Source of the DNA: Panaeolus papilionaceus
Taxonomy: Eukaryota > Basidiomycota > Agaricomycetes > Agaricales
Assembly (NCBI GenBank): GCA_015501605.1
Contig: JADNRZ010000013.1
Coordinates: forward strand, 434,001 to 498,000
DNA: 64,000 bases
Direction of reading: 5' to 3'
In this document: positions 1 through 12,700 of the stretch, in pieces
Layout of the letters: the number at the start of each line of letters is the position of its first letter
How positions within the stretch are numbered: position 1 is the stretch's first letter
Notes under the pieces: model-generated
Database searches by the model: none
Told to the model about the DNA's origin: nothing
The model's input: the letters and a program-made list of their open reading frames with translations, nothing else
Translations under genes and position numbers: made by a program

Positions 1-111
1 GTCTTGATGAGTGATTATGGAAATGAATTCAACTAAGGATTTGAAAGTCAGTGTTTGTTTGACAAGTCACGGATGCAGTGGAAGACCTATGTTTGCTAAA
101 TTGGTTGTGAT

Positions 112-3100
112 CTATAGATGAGTTAGTGTCGTGATCATTTGTCTCCAAGGTATTTCCGTACCGTATTGACTCCTGAAAGGTACCTGGAGTTACGGAATGC
201 TTAGCACAGAGAAGCAGCAACTCAAACAAAAACCTACCAGAATTCGTTGGGAGTCGAGAGGGAAAGTGACTTGGTGTTACCAATACCAGTTTTCACTTGT
301 GACGCTATAGTAGAGAACTGCGATGCAGAAATGCATTTCGTTCCGACACATGGAGACCATTCGATGTCAATTCCATCAGCATTGACACTGTGGGTAGATA
401 TATCTTTCACGTTCGTCTAGCACACACCAGAAAGTCTCACCTTGATAGCAACGAAGCGGCTGTTGTTCCAAATTTGGTCCTGGCACTGTTGGATGTCGCG
501 ATTGTCACCAGGGGGGTGGCGTCGTTTCCTAAGCCCCAGCCGCCGACTACATGAACTATATCAGCGAGTCGGACAGTGGGTAACACCAAGCTGCTCACCG
601 CCTACGAAAACTTTGAAATGAGGGAATTTTGCCTTCAATGTTGCGATACTGCGAACTTGGTCTTGTTGAGTGGAGGTCAACGATACTGTCCCGTCAGTAG
701 CCAGTGTGGCATAAGTGTATATGACGTGCTAAGGATGTTCGTTCAAGCAATCATATTTACTATACAGTTTGTCTGAAATGACGTACCGTGTATGTAGATG
801 GGTCGATGGAGTTGGTATGCCAGGGGAGGCATTGTCTTGTTTCGGCGCTATGCACATGTACTGTGAGAATCAAACAGTTTGAGACTGGGGAAAGCAAACC
901 TTCCACTATAATAGCCCACCACCTTGGGTTGCACCTTTCCGAGACAGTAAGCGTATCCAGCTATCGAAGAGAAGCTCGCGATCCCCGATGCATTTCGAAC
1001 ATCACGGAAGAACAAGCTTGTGTGATCGTCCAAGCGCTGTCCGTTGACTCCAACTCCTGGGCCGATGTCGTAATTCTGGCGCTCATTGTTAGACCAATCA
1101 GGGAGCAAGGTTGCGCCGCCATCAAGAGATAGATGCTGATAGCGAGAGCCATAGTTAGTGTTTCGGTCCCTAAGTTGAACTCGAGGTTATCACAAGACTC
1201 GCTTGGCACAAGTGACTAACTCACCACCCGAATTGCCAGATCGTATTGGACGCTGAACCGTCACGGGAGAAGTACTGAGTGGATTTGTTGGCAATGATCA
1301 TCAGAAAGAGATCATAGAGTTGTAATACGTACAGGAAGATAGTCTTCTTGACTTCCACCAGGACTGAAAGCCTGTCAATGTCTCAGCAACTCTTAAGGCG
1401 TACAATCCATTATGTGAAAAGATACCTTGATCATATAATTCCTGCCAAATTCGAGTCAGAAAATAAAATAAAATCAGATGCTAAATCGCATTAGTGGATG
1501 GACTAACCTGAAAAATACATTCTGGGGCCCAGTGGCACCACTCCATTTGCTGGCTTTGTTCCCCGTAGACCTATTGGCATGTAGTCAATGTAATGAACAA
1601 CGATTGTCAGTTTAAATACACACCAATAAATTGGCGCCCAGGTGCCACCCTCTGAAGATCCTCCTGCACCGTTGTTTGAGCAAGAGATAGCAATGAAACA
1701 AGTTGGATCAGCTTACCTTCACCTCCACACCTGCCAAGGCAGCTATAGAACGTGTCAATACTTCGATCCAAGATCTACGGGTTAAAAGTACTCACTTTCC
1801 GGCCCTGTGACTGTACGGAATTGAGACATAGTTTAATTCCAAGAGATTATGGGCTTCATAACCGCCATGCAGGTTGAGGTCGCAAGTCATGTTGTTCAAA
1901 GTCGCCACATTGCGCATGGATGACCATTGGAAGGTGAAGTGGCGAAGGTTTCTATAGCAGAGGTAAGCGCTCCCGAAGCCATTCACGTATCCAAAAGGTC
2001 TACCTCAAGGTGTTGTTGTAATAAAGGCTATCCCAAACTCGACTACCACGTACATATCCGTTTCCACCAGCACCCTGTTTCAATATCATTGGTGAGCCCT
2101 CGTTTAACGACGAGGCATGTCATAATTGATTTTACCTTGTTCCAGGAGCCTGAGGCGCCCCAACAAATCAGCAAGTAAAAAGACGTAGTTTGTTGGCTGA
2201 CATACCATCGAAGAAGTTATCCTGGATTTGCAAATATCTTGCTGCCTAAAATATAATATAAGGACCGAGTATTTCGGGGGTACCAGAAGGACTTCACCTC
2301 TGTCGCAATGGGGTGAGAGCCTGTCATGCTAGAAAGTGGCCGTTAGAGCCGTCCAAAGAGGCAGTCATACATACTCATAAAACTCACTAGGTGCGAACGT
2401 TGCGGACCCAGCAATGCTTCGCATAACGAAAAACAATGCCCTAGACATGTTCAGACGCGCGAAGCCGCATTTAGGACCAGGGTAACCTACATGCATAGCC
2501 GATTCTGGAGCCATATTACCATAATTCTGAGCAGCTAAAAGAGTGTGATTATTTGGGAGCTGTCAATGCGGTGGAATATATATCGGTAGGTACCTTCCTC
2601 TGCTGACAGGTGGGGCATGGGTTGGGTCATGTATAGGTCCTCGATTCCAATGTGGTGTGCGGACAAGTGCACTGGCATCACCTACACCGACGCCATAAGT
2701 AAAATAATTCAACAATAACGCAGCATAAACACCAACTTTAGTAAAATAGGTTAGATCTTGCATCTGCTCAACACCACCGGCAATGGAACTCGTATACACA
2801 TCCCAAGCAAGGTCGTGATCGACCTCAATGTATGTGCCCTTGTTATCTGTACCTATGTTTGTGACGGTGAACCAGTCCTAAGTGTGAAAGGAATGCACTT
2901 TTATTGTGTGAGATTTATAAGTGCTGTGACCAGCACGTACCTGGTACATAAAGTCGTTTTCGAAGTAGCTTTGATTGCGCACCTGCCAGTCTGCGAAGTC
3001 TGTGAACGCCCAATTTTAGCAACAGGCCATCTGAGGGTTATAGTTACTTGCCCACAGATCGGGCAGGAACAGCTAAAGGAAGACATCAAACCGATCAACA

Positions 3101-4302
3101 GATGCGTAGACAAAGTGGAATGTGACTACTCACCAACCCATACGTCGAATCCTGGGTTTCTTCCTTCACTCCAGGAGGAATTTTGCGCATCCACATAAAT
3201 TTTGCGTGTTCTGGTCGCCGTGTTAACCATCGATCCCAATCCTGTCAGATATATAGACCCTACCCTGCATATCCTGCGACTTCCATGGTCTGGTCCGCCA
3301 TGTAGCCTTTGATTTTCTATACCACCCAGTACAGTCATATGAACAAGGTCACAGGGATTATAGTAATAAGTGACGTACACCGGTGTCGTTGCTGGTGGGA
3401 AAGCGATCACTCAAAATGTAACACCCAGTATAATTAATGGACACACCTCCAGTGATAGTTAGCTGTCCCTAAAAAGAAGTCTTTGCGATTTGGGGGTGCA
3501 AGGTTGTATGGCATCTGAAATTTATCTGCGATTGCGTTGGTACCCACTCGAAAGATAGAGCGACCAGGCCAAAGCCTACGTCACGTCTGTAAGGAACCAC
3601 GGTCCTCATAATATCATGAGACTTGACCTACCAACCACTGCTTGCTGACCCTCGAACGTGCTTTTCGCCCATTCCACCCAAGTCATCATCGGGTACGATG
3701 TAGTCCCAACTAAAAGTCATCTTGCTGACATCCCACTAAAAATTATAATGCAAACGCATAAAAAATCAAAACCCAGGAAAAACCGGGTGTCGCGTACGTT
3801 AGCACCATTCGCTGTGATGACATCGTACTTCGTCTTCTCGTCTGGGGTGAACGAAATCACAGTGCCTGTGGCAGGGTCATTGCCTGCTCCTCGAAGAATT
3901 ATGTAGTTCGATCCAAAATAAATAGTATATGAAAGATCGATTGTGCCTGCTGGCAGTTGAATGAGTGTGAACGTGTTGTGTAAGCCATAGTTTTCTAAGA
4001 CGGGGGGTCAGGCAATGAATATTGAAAGAGAGGAATCAGTTTATACCGTTGATTGCACGCTGAAGTCCAGCTGTGTCATCTACACCATCATTGGGAATAA
4101 CTCCATAATTTGAGGCAAGCTGAGAAGCGGTGACAATTTTGGTAACTTGGCTGTTTCCAGGTAAAGGCGCTCCTTTCTCATATCCGGCTTGCGACCAGTT
4201 AGGAAGTCCAGCAATAGGTGGTCGACGATTCTCAGAAGTCAAATCAACTGTAGCTGTAAGGACAGAAGTAGTGAGCGTAAGGAGAGTAATCCAACGCTTC
4301 AT
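112..4302 (-). CDS. Secreted right-handed beta-helix protein (pectate-lyase-3-like superfamily), many introns
   Basis: The protein starts at 4302 with a clear signal peptide (MKRWITLLTLTTSVLTATVD). Exon 1 (4302..4047) continues to the motif YGVIPNDGVDDTAGLQRAI, and the next exon (about 3992 down) carries LPAGTIDLSYTIYFGSNYII. This pair is the usual start of the right-handed beta-helix fold shared by pectate lyases, GH55 and GH28. Further exons on the same strand hold GRSIFRVGTNAIADKFQMPY, DWFTVTNIGTDNKGTYIEVD, NMTCDLNLHGGYEAHN, SGATGPQNVFF and PGVGVNGQRLDDHTSLFFRD, with small introns between them. The 3' end is uncertain: the last exon ends either at the stop at 112-114 or at 135-137, depending on one splice phase. 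I infer an extracellular polysaccharide-active enzyme, but cannot assign catalytic residues or a CAZy family. Middle exon boundaries were not all resolved. Confidence 0.72.
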
Positions 4303-5393
4303 GTTGGCATAGATATGAATAACTTTAAGGAGAGCAGAATGCAGAAATTTGAAGCCGAAAGCGCCTTATGTACCACAAAGAGCAGGCCCGACTAATCCCA
4401 TCGAGATGACTTGCCATATCTCGGACTCAATGATGATTATTGTCAATAACATGGTTTTTGGGACAACCAGCAAGAGGTCAGCGAAGGACGTAGAACTTGG
4501 GTTGACCGGACATTCGCAAGTTCCATTTAGGATTGTCAGACATGATAATAATCGAGGCCAGCAAGTATGTATCAAAGAACATAAAACGGCGAAACGGTTC
4601 TTGATTCTCGGTAATGTGGTTGACATTTCAAGCGGGGTCTGAAGGATGCAAGCACTTGGCCAGGAGTTTTGTAAGTGGTTGTTGATGAGTAGCAATGATG
4701 GCAAGTTTGTTTGACTTGGCTGGATTTCGCACGAGGGAGACCCACGAAATGTTTCCAATTTCAGAGCAAAAAAAGCTGTTGGAGTCAGTTGGATGTGGTA
4801 TACTTCAGTGAAAGCTGAAGGGTTGAATTTGAATATGTAGACAATATATACCAGGGACCAGTCTTCCTACTCTATGCATGCAACAAACGTAACAATAAAA
4901 TAAAATAAACAATAAAAATCCCTAGCGCTAAACCTCATGACAACATAATGCGCCCTTGCTTGCGACAACTTGGCGATTTGAACCTTGATTATGACCTTTT
5001 CCTAACTCTCTCCTGACGATTTGAGTGAAGAAAACGCCGACAGATATGCTCCTGCAAACTGCGCAGGCATTCGAATGCCGATTGTTGATTGCAAAAAAGA
5101 TGACAAGAAGCTTCCAAGCCACCGCCCATACCTTGATCCCATGTGGCTCTTTATCAAGCCCCATTCCTGGCTAGTATGGGACACGGCAGGATTTTGACAG
5201 GATTCCCCCTTGTCATTCCTCCTTGTCTCAAGACCTCGAAGCACGTCGCTTAAACAACCACCCCAGACAATTCTTGTTCGTTGTTGAAGAATCCGCAGCT
5301 GATGTAGACCCAACGAAGTTTGATTGCGATCCCCAAGGTCAAATATAATTTTTTACCCAGCGAGACACTACACAAAAGCTGTATACTGTATAC
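4303..5393. other. Intergenic gap, no gene seen
   Basis: This stretch separates the start of the beta-helix gene from the 3' end of the MYND gene, both on the minus strand, so it should hold the promoter of the former. Open frames here are short, overlap in conflicting frames and show no recognisable motif. A TATA-like run on the minus strand lies near 4848, about 545 bp upstream of the ATG, too far to be a convincing core promoter. Confidence 0.5.
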
Positions 5394-6533
5394 TTAATAC
5401 AGCTTGCTGGGGGAAAATGGCTGGCAAAAGTGCTTGTGATACGACCATGCAAGCTTTTGGTGTTCCTCGCCACAGTAGTACTCTATCTTACAAACCGAGC
5501 ATCGATCCATCGGAGCTCCTGTACTGAAAAGACCAGCTTCGACCAACTCGGGCATCCCACAATATGCACAATAGGCAGCTTTATTTCGCACTTTCATCAT
5601 GGAATACTCCCTGGCCCGCGTCACTATGTCCTTGATGTCATCATCTTCGGACGATCTACGGGAAGCATTGAGGTTTCTTCTGACACTATGGTAGGTGGCT
5701 TGCGCGAAGGTAGTTGACTCGGCGAACGTGGGCAGGTACTTTTCGACGTAGTCCTCCTTATGTGTGAGGACAAATGGGCACTTGAACGCCCGCCCCGCAT
5801 CGCCGTGCTGCATCGAGGCTAGATCGAGGATTGCATTGACCGGATCCGGATCGCTTGACATAGTTTTCATGGGAGAAAATCCAATGACGCTGTAGGGGGT
5901 TTCTCCTCGAGTGCCATTGACGAAAGTCTTGACAGGGGTGACAATAACCGATAGCTCTTTGCGGTTCTTCATTGTGAAATCGACGACCTTTATACCCGCC
6001 GGCGCATAGGTGATGTACTCGACTCGAGGTTTACCCTGCGATGGAGGGATGCGTACACGGAGGAAAAAAGGTGGATCTGGCCAAGTCTCGAATAGACGTT
6101 TGAGAAGGTTTGTCGTTGTGTTCGATCCGCCGTGGTTTTGGGCTTGCCAGTACATGCTCTCCAGCTGCTTCGGTGTGAAGGCGGACAGTGAGGACAAGGG
6201 GGGTTGCTTTATCATCGTAGAAGGGGTGAAATATTTTGGAATATCCACATCGTAATCCTGCTCCTCGTTGTCATCGTCCGTGTCTACGTCAAAAACCATC
6301 CCTATCCTGTGTTCTGGATCCGCACTAGACCACTTTCTTTTGACAATACGAGAGATGTTGGGGGCTTCGAAATCTGACTTCGTCACCTCGACAAGTTTTG
6401 TGCTGCGAAAGCAGGGATTCAGATTGGCCCGTATGAAGTTTAGTACCACGACGAGATCGTGAAGATCGACGAGACGACCTTCGAAGACACTTTTTGGAAG
6501 TTGAGAGATGTCTAAGTCTTCGAGACGCGGCAT
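5394..6533 (-). CDS. MYND zinc-finger protein (paralogue 1)
   Basis: This intronless frame of 379 aa starts at the ATG at 6533 (MPRLEDLDISQ). The C-terminus carries a MYND-type zinc-binding cluster at about residues 320-370: CAYC, then CSVCKIEYYCGEEHQ, then HKHFC, which gives the C-x2-C / C-x2-C / C-x3-C / H-x3-C spacing. MYND domains bind proline-rich peptides and often recruit co-repressors. The 300 residues in front have no domain I recognise, but are collinear with the second MYND gene at 32800..33924. Shared landmarks are an N-terminal DLHDLVVVLNF / DIHDISVILNY segment, YWQAQNHGG / YWQARNHDG, and SVIGFSPM / AVIGFSPP. The family therefore has a conserved N-terminal domain. Its biological role is unknown. 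Confidence 0.88.
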   Translation of the reverse strand: MPRLEDLDISQLPKSVFEGRLVDLHDLVVVLNFIRANLNPCFRSTKLVEVTKSDFEAPNISRIVKRKWSSADPEHRIGMVFDVDTDDDNEEQDYDVDIPKYFTPSTMIKQPPLSSLSAFTPKQLESMYWQAQNHGGSNTTTNLLKRLFETWPDPPFFLRVRIPPSQGKPRVEYITYAPAGIKVVDFTMKNRKELSVIVTPVKTFVNGTRGETPYSVIGFSPMKTMSSDPDPVNAILDLASMQHGDAGRAFKCPFVLTHKEDYVEKYLPTFAESTTFAQATYHSVRRNLNASRRSSEDDDIKDIVTRAREYSMMKVRNKAAYCAYCGMPELVEAGLFSTGAPMDRCSVCKIEYYCGEEHQKLAWSYHKHFCQPFSPSKLY

Positions 6534-7945
6534 GGAAAAGGGGGTGAAATGGTACGTTATGATAGGGAGTTAAGACCTTGAGCAACTGACGTCAAGGCTG
6601 TAGTTTCAGTTGGAAATCAACACTACCCATTTGGAGTAACAGTCCGACAAACATACCAAAAATACTTTCGATCAGTTTCGTTTTTGTGGTAAAAAGTGTG
6701 TGTATGTGCGGGTTGAGACAGCAGATCCTATGCCAGGAATTAGCAAGAGCAAAATTGTGGCTCTTGAACCTTTGATTGGTCAATATATACTCGAATCGAC
6801 TCCTTGATATAAAACACGAGTAGCGACTCCCGAAGCTCACTGGCAGTGCTTCCTCAGAGCTCTGCTATGGTATCTAGTATTTTCTCTGCTGTAACAAAAT
6901 TTCAATCAAGCTTGCTTTGGCGGTAGAGCTCCAGTAATCAGGGAGAGAGAGACGGCTCAGACGCTGCATATGTGAGAGTTTGTCAGTTGACTCAGAGCGA
7001 AAAGTACGGAGCGCTCGTTTGTCACCGCGGCTAAGACCCCAGCGTCTCTGGCTGGTCGAATTTCAATTGGGGTCGTTCACCAAATAATATTTATCTGCTC
7101 ATAAGTAAGCAACCTTTTTCGAATTTGCGTGAGTTGACTATAAAGCCTTTGCTAATATCATAGAGGCTGTAGAGGCTGAGAGAGCGGATAACGTTTCTCT
7201 CATTTGAGGGTACTGATGCGTGACTCGAGACGGGTCTCCAAGCCTCGTTAACGTTGTAAGCCGTAAAGCGCTTCTAAGTTCTATGGACATCGTCTGATGA
7301 AGATGAAGAGTACTGCTTGTCCTATCACCACCTACTCATCAGTTTCTAGAAATTTGCCTCGTGCTCGTCAATGTATTGACAGCTAACCAGCTCTTGAAGA
7401 AGTACCCCACGTAAAAACCCTTCTAGTAGTCCGGAATACTGGACTGAGAGTACGAAGCACCTAGATGACATGGAGAGAACTAATATGCAACTCATGTGCA
7501 GATACTGCACTGTCAATAGGGTTGCTAAAAGTGTAAAGAGCATCATACACGAGGCGCCTTTCAGAAGCAGAGAAACACGTCGGTGTCGCTCTCCATGCCT
7601 CGTGCACACCCGCGTAGTTAGATGGGCAGGTTTGACATGCTCTCGAACATAATAACTGTGTGCAGAAACAAGAAGGATAATATTAGAGGATTTACGTCTC
7701 CGTGTCACAAGGAGCGGATGGAGAGGATGGATCAAGATGGATTATGAATGAAATAAATTGCAAGGCAGGTGCGGAAGTGCAAAAGATGATATGCGTGAGA
7801 TAGGGGTAAATGAAGAGAGGGAATAACTAACGCGAAAAGGCTATGACGACAATGGAGCAAGTATAGCAACTTGTGGATACCTAAGGCTATCCAATGCTGG
7901 TGTCTGTAAACTAAAATCGTCGCATCGAGATGGGGTGTGGATGTT
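6534..7945. other. Intergenic gap, no gene seen
   Basis: This 1.4 kb stretch lies between two minus-strand genes. The longest frame is a 129-residue minus-strand frame at 7346..7735, without homology I recognise or a supporting exon structure. I see no RNA gene and no clear repeat. Confidence 0.45.
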
Positions 7946-8827
7946 TCATTGGGGGCTTTCTAGAACTTCATCTAGGTTTGAAATAACCATTGTAGGAGAC
8001 ACCATGTTCTCTAATGTGTGCTGTCCATCTTAACGAAAATTTAATAAATTGTCAACACCTGGATTGAGGTAATAATGAGAATTAATCAACGTACTTGGAT
8101 GGTCATTGCTTTCCCATCGGTATTGTGCGTCTTCTTCAGTCAAACATATGCCTGTCTCAACATGCCTTTTAACGAGCCTCTGTCTAGCTTGCTCTTGATC
8201 TACTTCTACAAGCCAACGCTCGTCTAGCAGCTCTGCAGGCTCTTTCCAAGGTGGCAAGGACAACAATAGATGCAAACCCTCGATTATGATTAGTCGATGT
8301 TCGCGTGTGATTGGGTTAGGAGATGGTGCGGGGTCCTTAATGTGATGAGCGAATGTTGGAAATGAGATTGGGCCGGTGTTCTCATCTATCTTTGCCCTTA
8401 ACGTCTTGAAGAATGCAGCATATCCTTCTCCATCAAAAGTCCAATGTGCACCTCGCCTTTCGTGGGCCAACTTCGGATCTGGGAAGGTATCCAGAGTGGC
8501 TCGAGAGTAGTGCCATCCATCGAGGCCAACAAAAATTGCCCTCATTGTGGCATGTTCCTCATGTTTGGACAGCAATGCGTTTAGCTTTGTAACTAGTCGA
8601 TGTGATATCGTGGATTTCCCAGAGGCTGGAATGCCTGCAATTCCGACGATCAAACGTTGATCAGGTGGCGTACTAAGCGCCAATAACGGGTTGTATCGTG
8701 CAGTGTTACGGACATGTATTTGAACACGGACACGTTATCCCCTGCAGATGACAGATGACGAGCGATTTGCGCACGTTTGAAGTTTGCGGATGAGAACATC
8801 CGCCAATTCATCAACTTGGGACTGCAT
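7946..8827 (-). CDS. P-loop nucleoside/uridine kinase-like protein (Yfh7 type)
   Basis: The model has three exons: complement(join(7946..8028, 8095..8672, 8775..8827)), 237 aa, with all phases consistent. The Walker A motif is GIPASGKS at residues 31-38, followed by a GLDGWHYSR segment typical of the phosphoribulokinase/uridine kinase fold. The core continues to IIIEGLHLLL, the expected second nucleotide-binding strand, and the lid-like ARQRLVKRHV. Exon 1 begins at the ATG at 8827 (MQSQVDELADVLIRKL), the short N-terminal helix seen in this family. Exon 3 adds NGQHTLENMV after SNDHP, also a family feature. The long uninterrupted frame 8030..8683 alone is misleading: it has no ATG and reads into the last intron. 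The likely role is ATP-dependent phosphorylation of a small metabolite; the substrate cannot be told from sequence. Confidence 0.85.
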
Positions 8828-9762
8828 AGATAAGACCCTGTTACGAGAAAACAAATATTCGGAGTAAAACACAAGCCAAAAGCCTCAGAGGGTTGCTAAA
8901 TTAGGACTTAGAGTTGGATGAGGATGAGCGTTCGGAAAGAGAGCCTCAGCCTTGGAGGTTGAGTGGTCGTGTCATTTACGGTAATTACTTCCCGAATTGG
9001 ACATCAATCGCCTATTCAATGAATCAAGAACAATGAGCTTTCACGACCTCGCAACCGCGAAATAAAAAAAGCGGACAAAGTGTGTGGAATTTCCATGGAC
9101 TTGAAGATAATTGTGGCCAACTACCCATATATTCTCCCTCGCAAAAACTGGATTGGCTGATGCAAAGTTCACAACCACTCGCAACATCAACTCAAGATTA
9201 TAATGAATGAAGTACATTGCGCATCGAAATATTTTAGGCAAATTTGTAGCTTCACATATAAATGTCCTGGAACATCTTCTATGATGAAGATATCACAGAG
9301 CTCGACAGATAATTTATCTTGTGCGAGGTTGGGTGAGCAGACCTCCCCGACCTAATGGGTTTTAACCTAATGTCCTCCGAAAAAGGATGCATTCGGACCA
9401 TCAATTGATGATTTGCTGTGAAATATGCCCCAAGCTATGTGAATTTGCACAGGATCAGTGGAGCCGACATTCTCGGCAATGAACTTGGCAGGGTTTGCGG
9501 CTGTTCCAAAACAGTCTCCTGCGGAGAGAGATAAAACAGTGTTGTTCCAGAATCTTACCCATTACATTTCTTCTTTTTATTATTCAGTCAACACTCAGTT
9601 GGTTAACCCAGGACCTCATCATTTTTATTCCACTGCACGATCTGCATCTATTATTAAACCTACACATATCGGGATTGGCAGCCGATTAACCTTGCTCTGA
9701 CCAACTCTACGACGACGACTGCGCAATTTTAAGACATCGGCAGAATCTCAACCGCATATCAG
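8828..9762. other. Divergent intergenic region
   Basis: This region lies between the minus-strand kinase and the plus-strand GH99-like gene, so it should contain both promoters. No coding signal is seen, and small open frames on both strands lack recognisable motifs. Confidence 0.45.
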
Positions 9763-9770
9763 TATAAAAA
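9763..9770 (+). promoter_or_regulatory. TATA box of the GH99-like gene
   Basis: TATAAAAA lies 27 bp upstream of the ATG at 9797. If functional, this spacing would place transcription start almost at the start codon and leave a very short 5' leader. Confidence 0.4.
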
Positions 9771-9796
9771 GCTCCAGTATATATCATTGCGACACA

Positions 9797-12700
9797 ATGG
9801 CAAGCTTCAGTTGTCACACAGACGATGGGGGAAAGATCTTGAAGAGGTATGTCCCACATTATTATCCTGAAGTTCAAGCGATCTAATTAAGCCTACAGGG
9901 CAAATCCAACAACCATTCAAAATAAGTTTCTGGTTGGTTATCAAGGCTGGTGGGTGTGTTTCTTTGACTCACCTGCAACACTCCTTGCCAGCTACGATTG
10001 TGTGTCATCGGAGTCAATCGATATCACATCGAGTTGCGGTAATTTAAGAGGTGGACTCAAAGCTAGCAATACGACAAAGTACATTATACGCGGCTTAGTC
10101 GAATATTATCGGCGTCAGGATGGGCATTTTGAGTTTGCCTTTTGAGTTACGCCCGTTCTGCGAGCCAATCCGTAGTGGCACAACGAGGAAAGAAGGAGCG
10201 GCGCTGATTTTCGTCCTTTCGATATAGGTTTACATGTCATGGAGACGGAGAGCCTGTTGGACAGGGTGTGTATCATGTCTGCCGTACTAGAAAAGCCAGG
10301 ATTAACTGGAATCTAATCTTACCTCATTCAGGTCATCACGGTTGGCTTCACTGGTTCGATAAACCCATCCCTGACGGTGGACGCCCCAATACGGACGTGT
10401 GGCCTGACGTGTCAGCATACTCACCTTCGGAACTATATCCAGCGCCAGGACTAAAAACCAAGGACGGCGAGCCAGTGTTTCTGTTTTCCTCGCGAAATGC
10501 AAAGACGGTTCAGAGGTACGGCTGCATTTCATTGCTCTTGTTTTAGCAATATTTCATGGGCTGCTGCTCTTTGCCTCAAACAACCCTGAACTTTACGCAG
10601 GCGTTGCTTTTGACAGACTCAGCGGTTCTGAATTACCGTTTGAAAGGACCACATACTTAACGGCGTTAATTTTAATACAGGCATTTTCATTGGATGGCAG
10701 AGAATGGTGTAGACGGCGCGTTTCTTCAACGCTTTGTAGGGCAGTGCGACCTTGAGACAGGAAACGAAGGGATAAGACGAATCCGTGATGAGGTTGGGGA
10801 CCGGGTCCGCGAAGCCGCGGAAAGAGAGGGCAGAGTTTTTGCAATAATGTGCGTGTTCTTTTTTCATGAGTTTTGGACCACTGGCTGAATGTTTTGTGCT
10901 TAAAGGTACGATGTGACTGGTGTACCAACAGAACGTATTCAGCGTGTCATTGAGCATGATTGGGCACACCTCGTTCGCGTGAAAGGCATACTTGACAGCC
11001 CTAATTATCTTAAAGAGAAAGGAAGACCTGTGATTGCCATCTGGGGTGCGTTTTAGATTTTTGTGCTATACCTTGAATAAATTTATGAAACATTCATTAG
11101 GTCTTGGGTTTTCATCAACCACACACACACCAGGCCTCCTGCGCTCCCTCGCTTACTTCTTCCGTTCTACCACACCAGGAGGGGTATACCTTTTTGCAGG
11201 TGTTCCTTCACAATGGAGAAGTTCCGAAGGCGACGCACACTCTAACCCTGATTTCGTAAATGCATTTTTGGACAACTTCGATGCTATCAGCCCCTGGAGT
11301 GTTGGTCGTTATCGAGTTGAGGCAGACTTGGACGACAAGCCGGGAAGTGTCGGTGAGAGAATGAGGCTCGATGCCGAATACATCAAAGATTACAATGAAA
11401 GGGAAGGGAAGCCCAGAAACAGATCTGTGGATTATGTCCCTGTCGTCCTTCCTGGCGGATCAGTGAGTTCAAGTTCTCTGTTCCTCAAAGAACATCCTCC
11501 CCTGTTCATAGGTGATGTATTAATGTGCCTTTATTTCTAGGGATTTAATCTTTCGGAAGGCAAATGGGGCTTTAACGATATGAAACGGAATGGGGGTCGT
11601 TTCCTATGGAAGCAGATTGTCAATGCAAACCAACTTGGAGTACGGACAGTTTATGGAGCTATGTGGGACGAGTCAGTGTCCATCTTAAGTCACATTTCAG
11701 CCGTATTAACAATATCTCCATTCCTTTGCAGGTACGATGAGGGCACAGCGTTCATGCCTATTGTGGAGCATAAGAGCAAACTTCCCGTTTCTGAAAAATA
11801 TCAGTTCTTATCTCTTGACGCAGACGGATATGATGTGCCCGCCGACTGGTTAGTCGTGTCTTCCTTTGTCCTTGGGATAGGCTAACTGACAGCATATTAA
11901 TCCTTTACGTTTGCTTTCTTTGACTCAAATCACAATCAATGCCTTGACACATCCACTCACAATAATTTGCTTTACATGTCTAGGTACATGCGAATTTGTG
12001 GTTTTGCAGCTGAGGGTTTACGTGGTGAGCGGAAAATCTACGAAACCTTCCCTGTCAAAGAACTTCAAGATTACTGGTCATCGAGGCCCAAGTACGAGCA
12101 AGTTAGCCACAAATCGCCTGATTTCATATCTGGCTCGTCATCAGGCGTTCCGGGCGCTGAAAGCGCCTCTGGGTCGTCCTCATCCGCTAATCCAGACACA
12201 AGCGGACAAACCTACCAAGAATGGCTAGCACAGCAAAAGGATGAGAAAGAGGAGGCACCTCCACCGCCATACACTTTGGAGGCCGAAGAGGCCGCTGCTG
12301 CTGCTGCATCCGTTCCTGCTCCTGCAACACATGCTACGCCAATAACACCTGTAACCCCAGCAACCTCCCCCAACCCTGTGGCTGCTGCAGCAGCTATCGG
12401 TGCCGCATCCAACACGACTACTTCGTCATATGCACCACAAACCCTGCACCATGTTCAAACTGCCACGAGTACCTACCCCGGTCAAACCTCTAATCATGGA
12501 CCCCCTACCCAACCGCAGACCTACCCACAAACTAGTTACAGCTCCCCCCCTCAGTCGATCAGTCCCGCTCACACGGATGCAAACAATGTCACTCAGCCAC
12601 ATGTTGTGGGGCATGATCCTGTGGGAGTCCTCGCCAATGAGTTTGGCAGACAAAGCATTTCAGGCGAAACCGGAGGAGGCAGGGTTTCTAATGCTTCTCA

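Noticed and set aside
7346..7735. 129-residue minus-strand frame
   Set aside because: No motif, no splice-linked neighbours and no codon or promoter support.
8030..8683. Single-exon version of the P-loop kinase
   Set aside because: It would start at TTG and end within an intron; the three-exon model restores family-specific ends.
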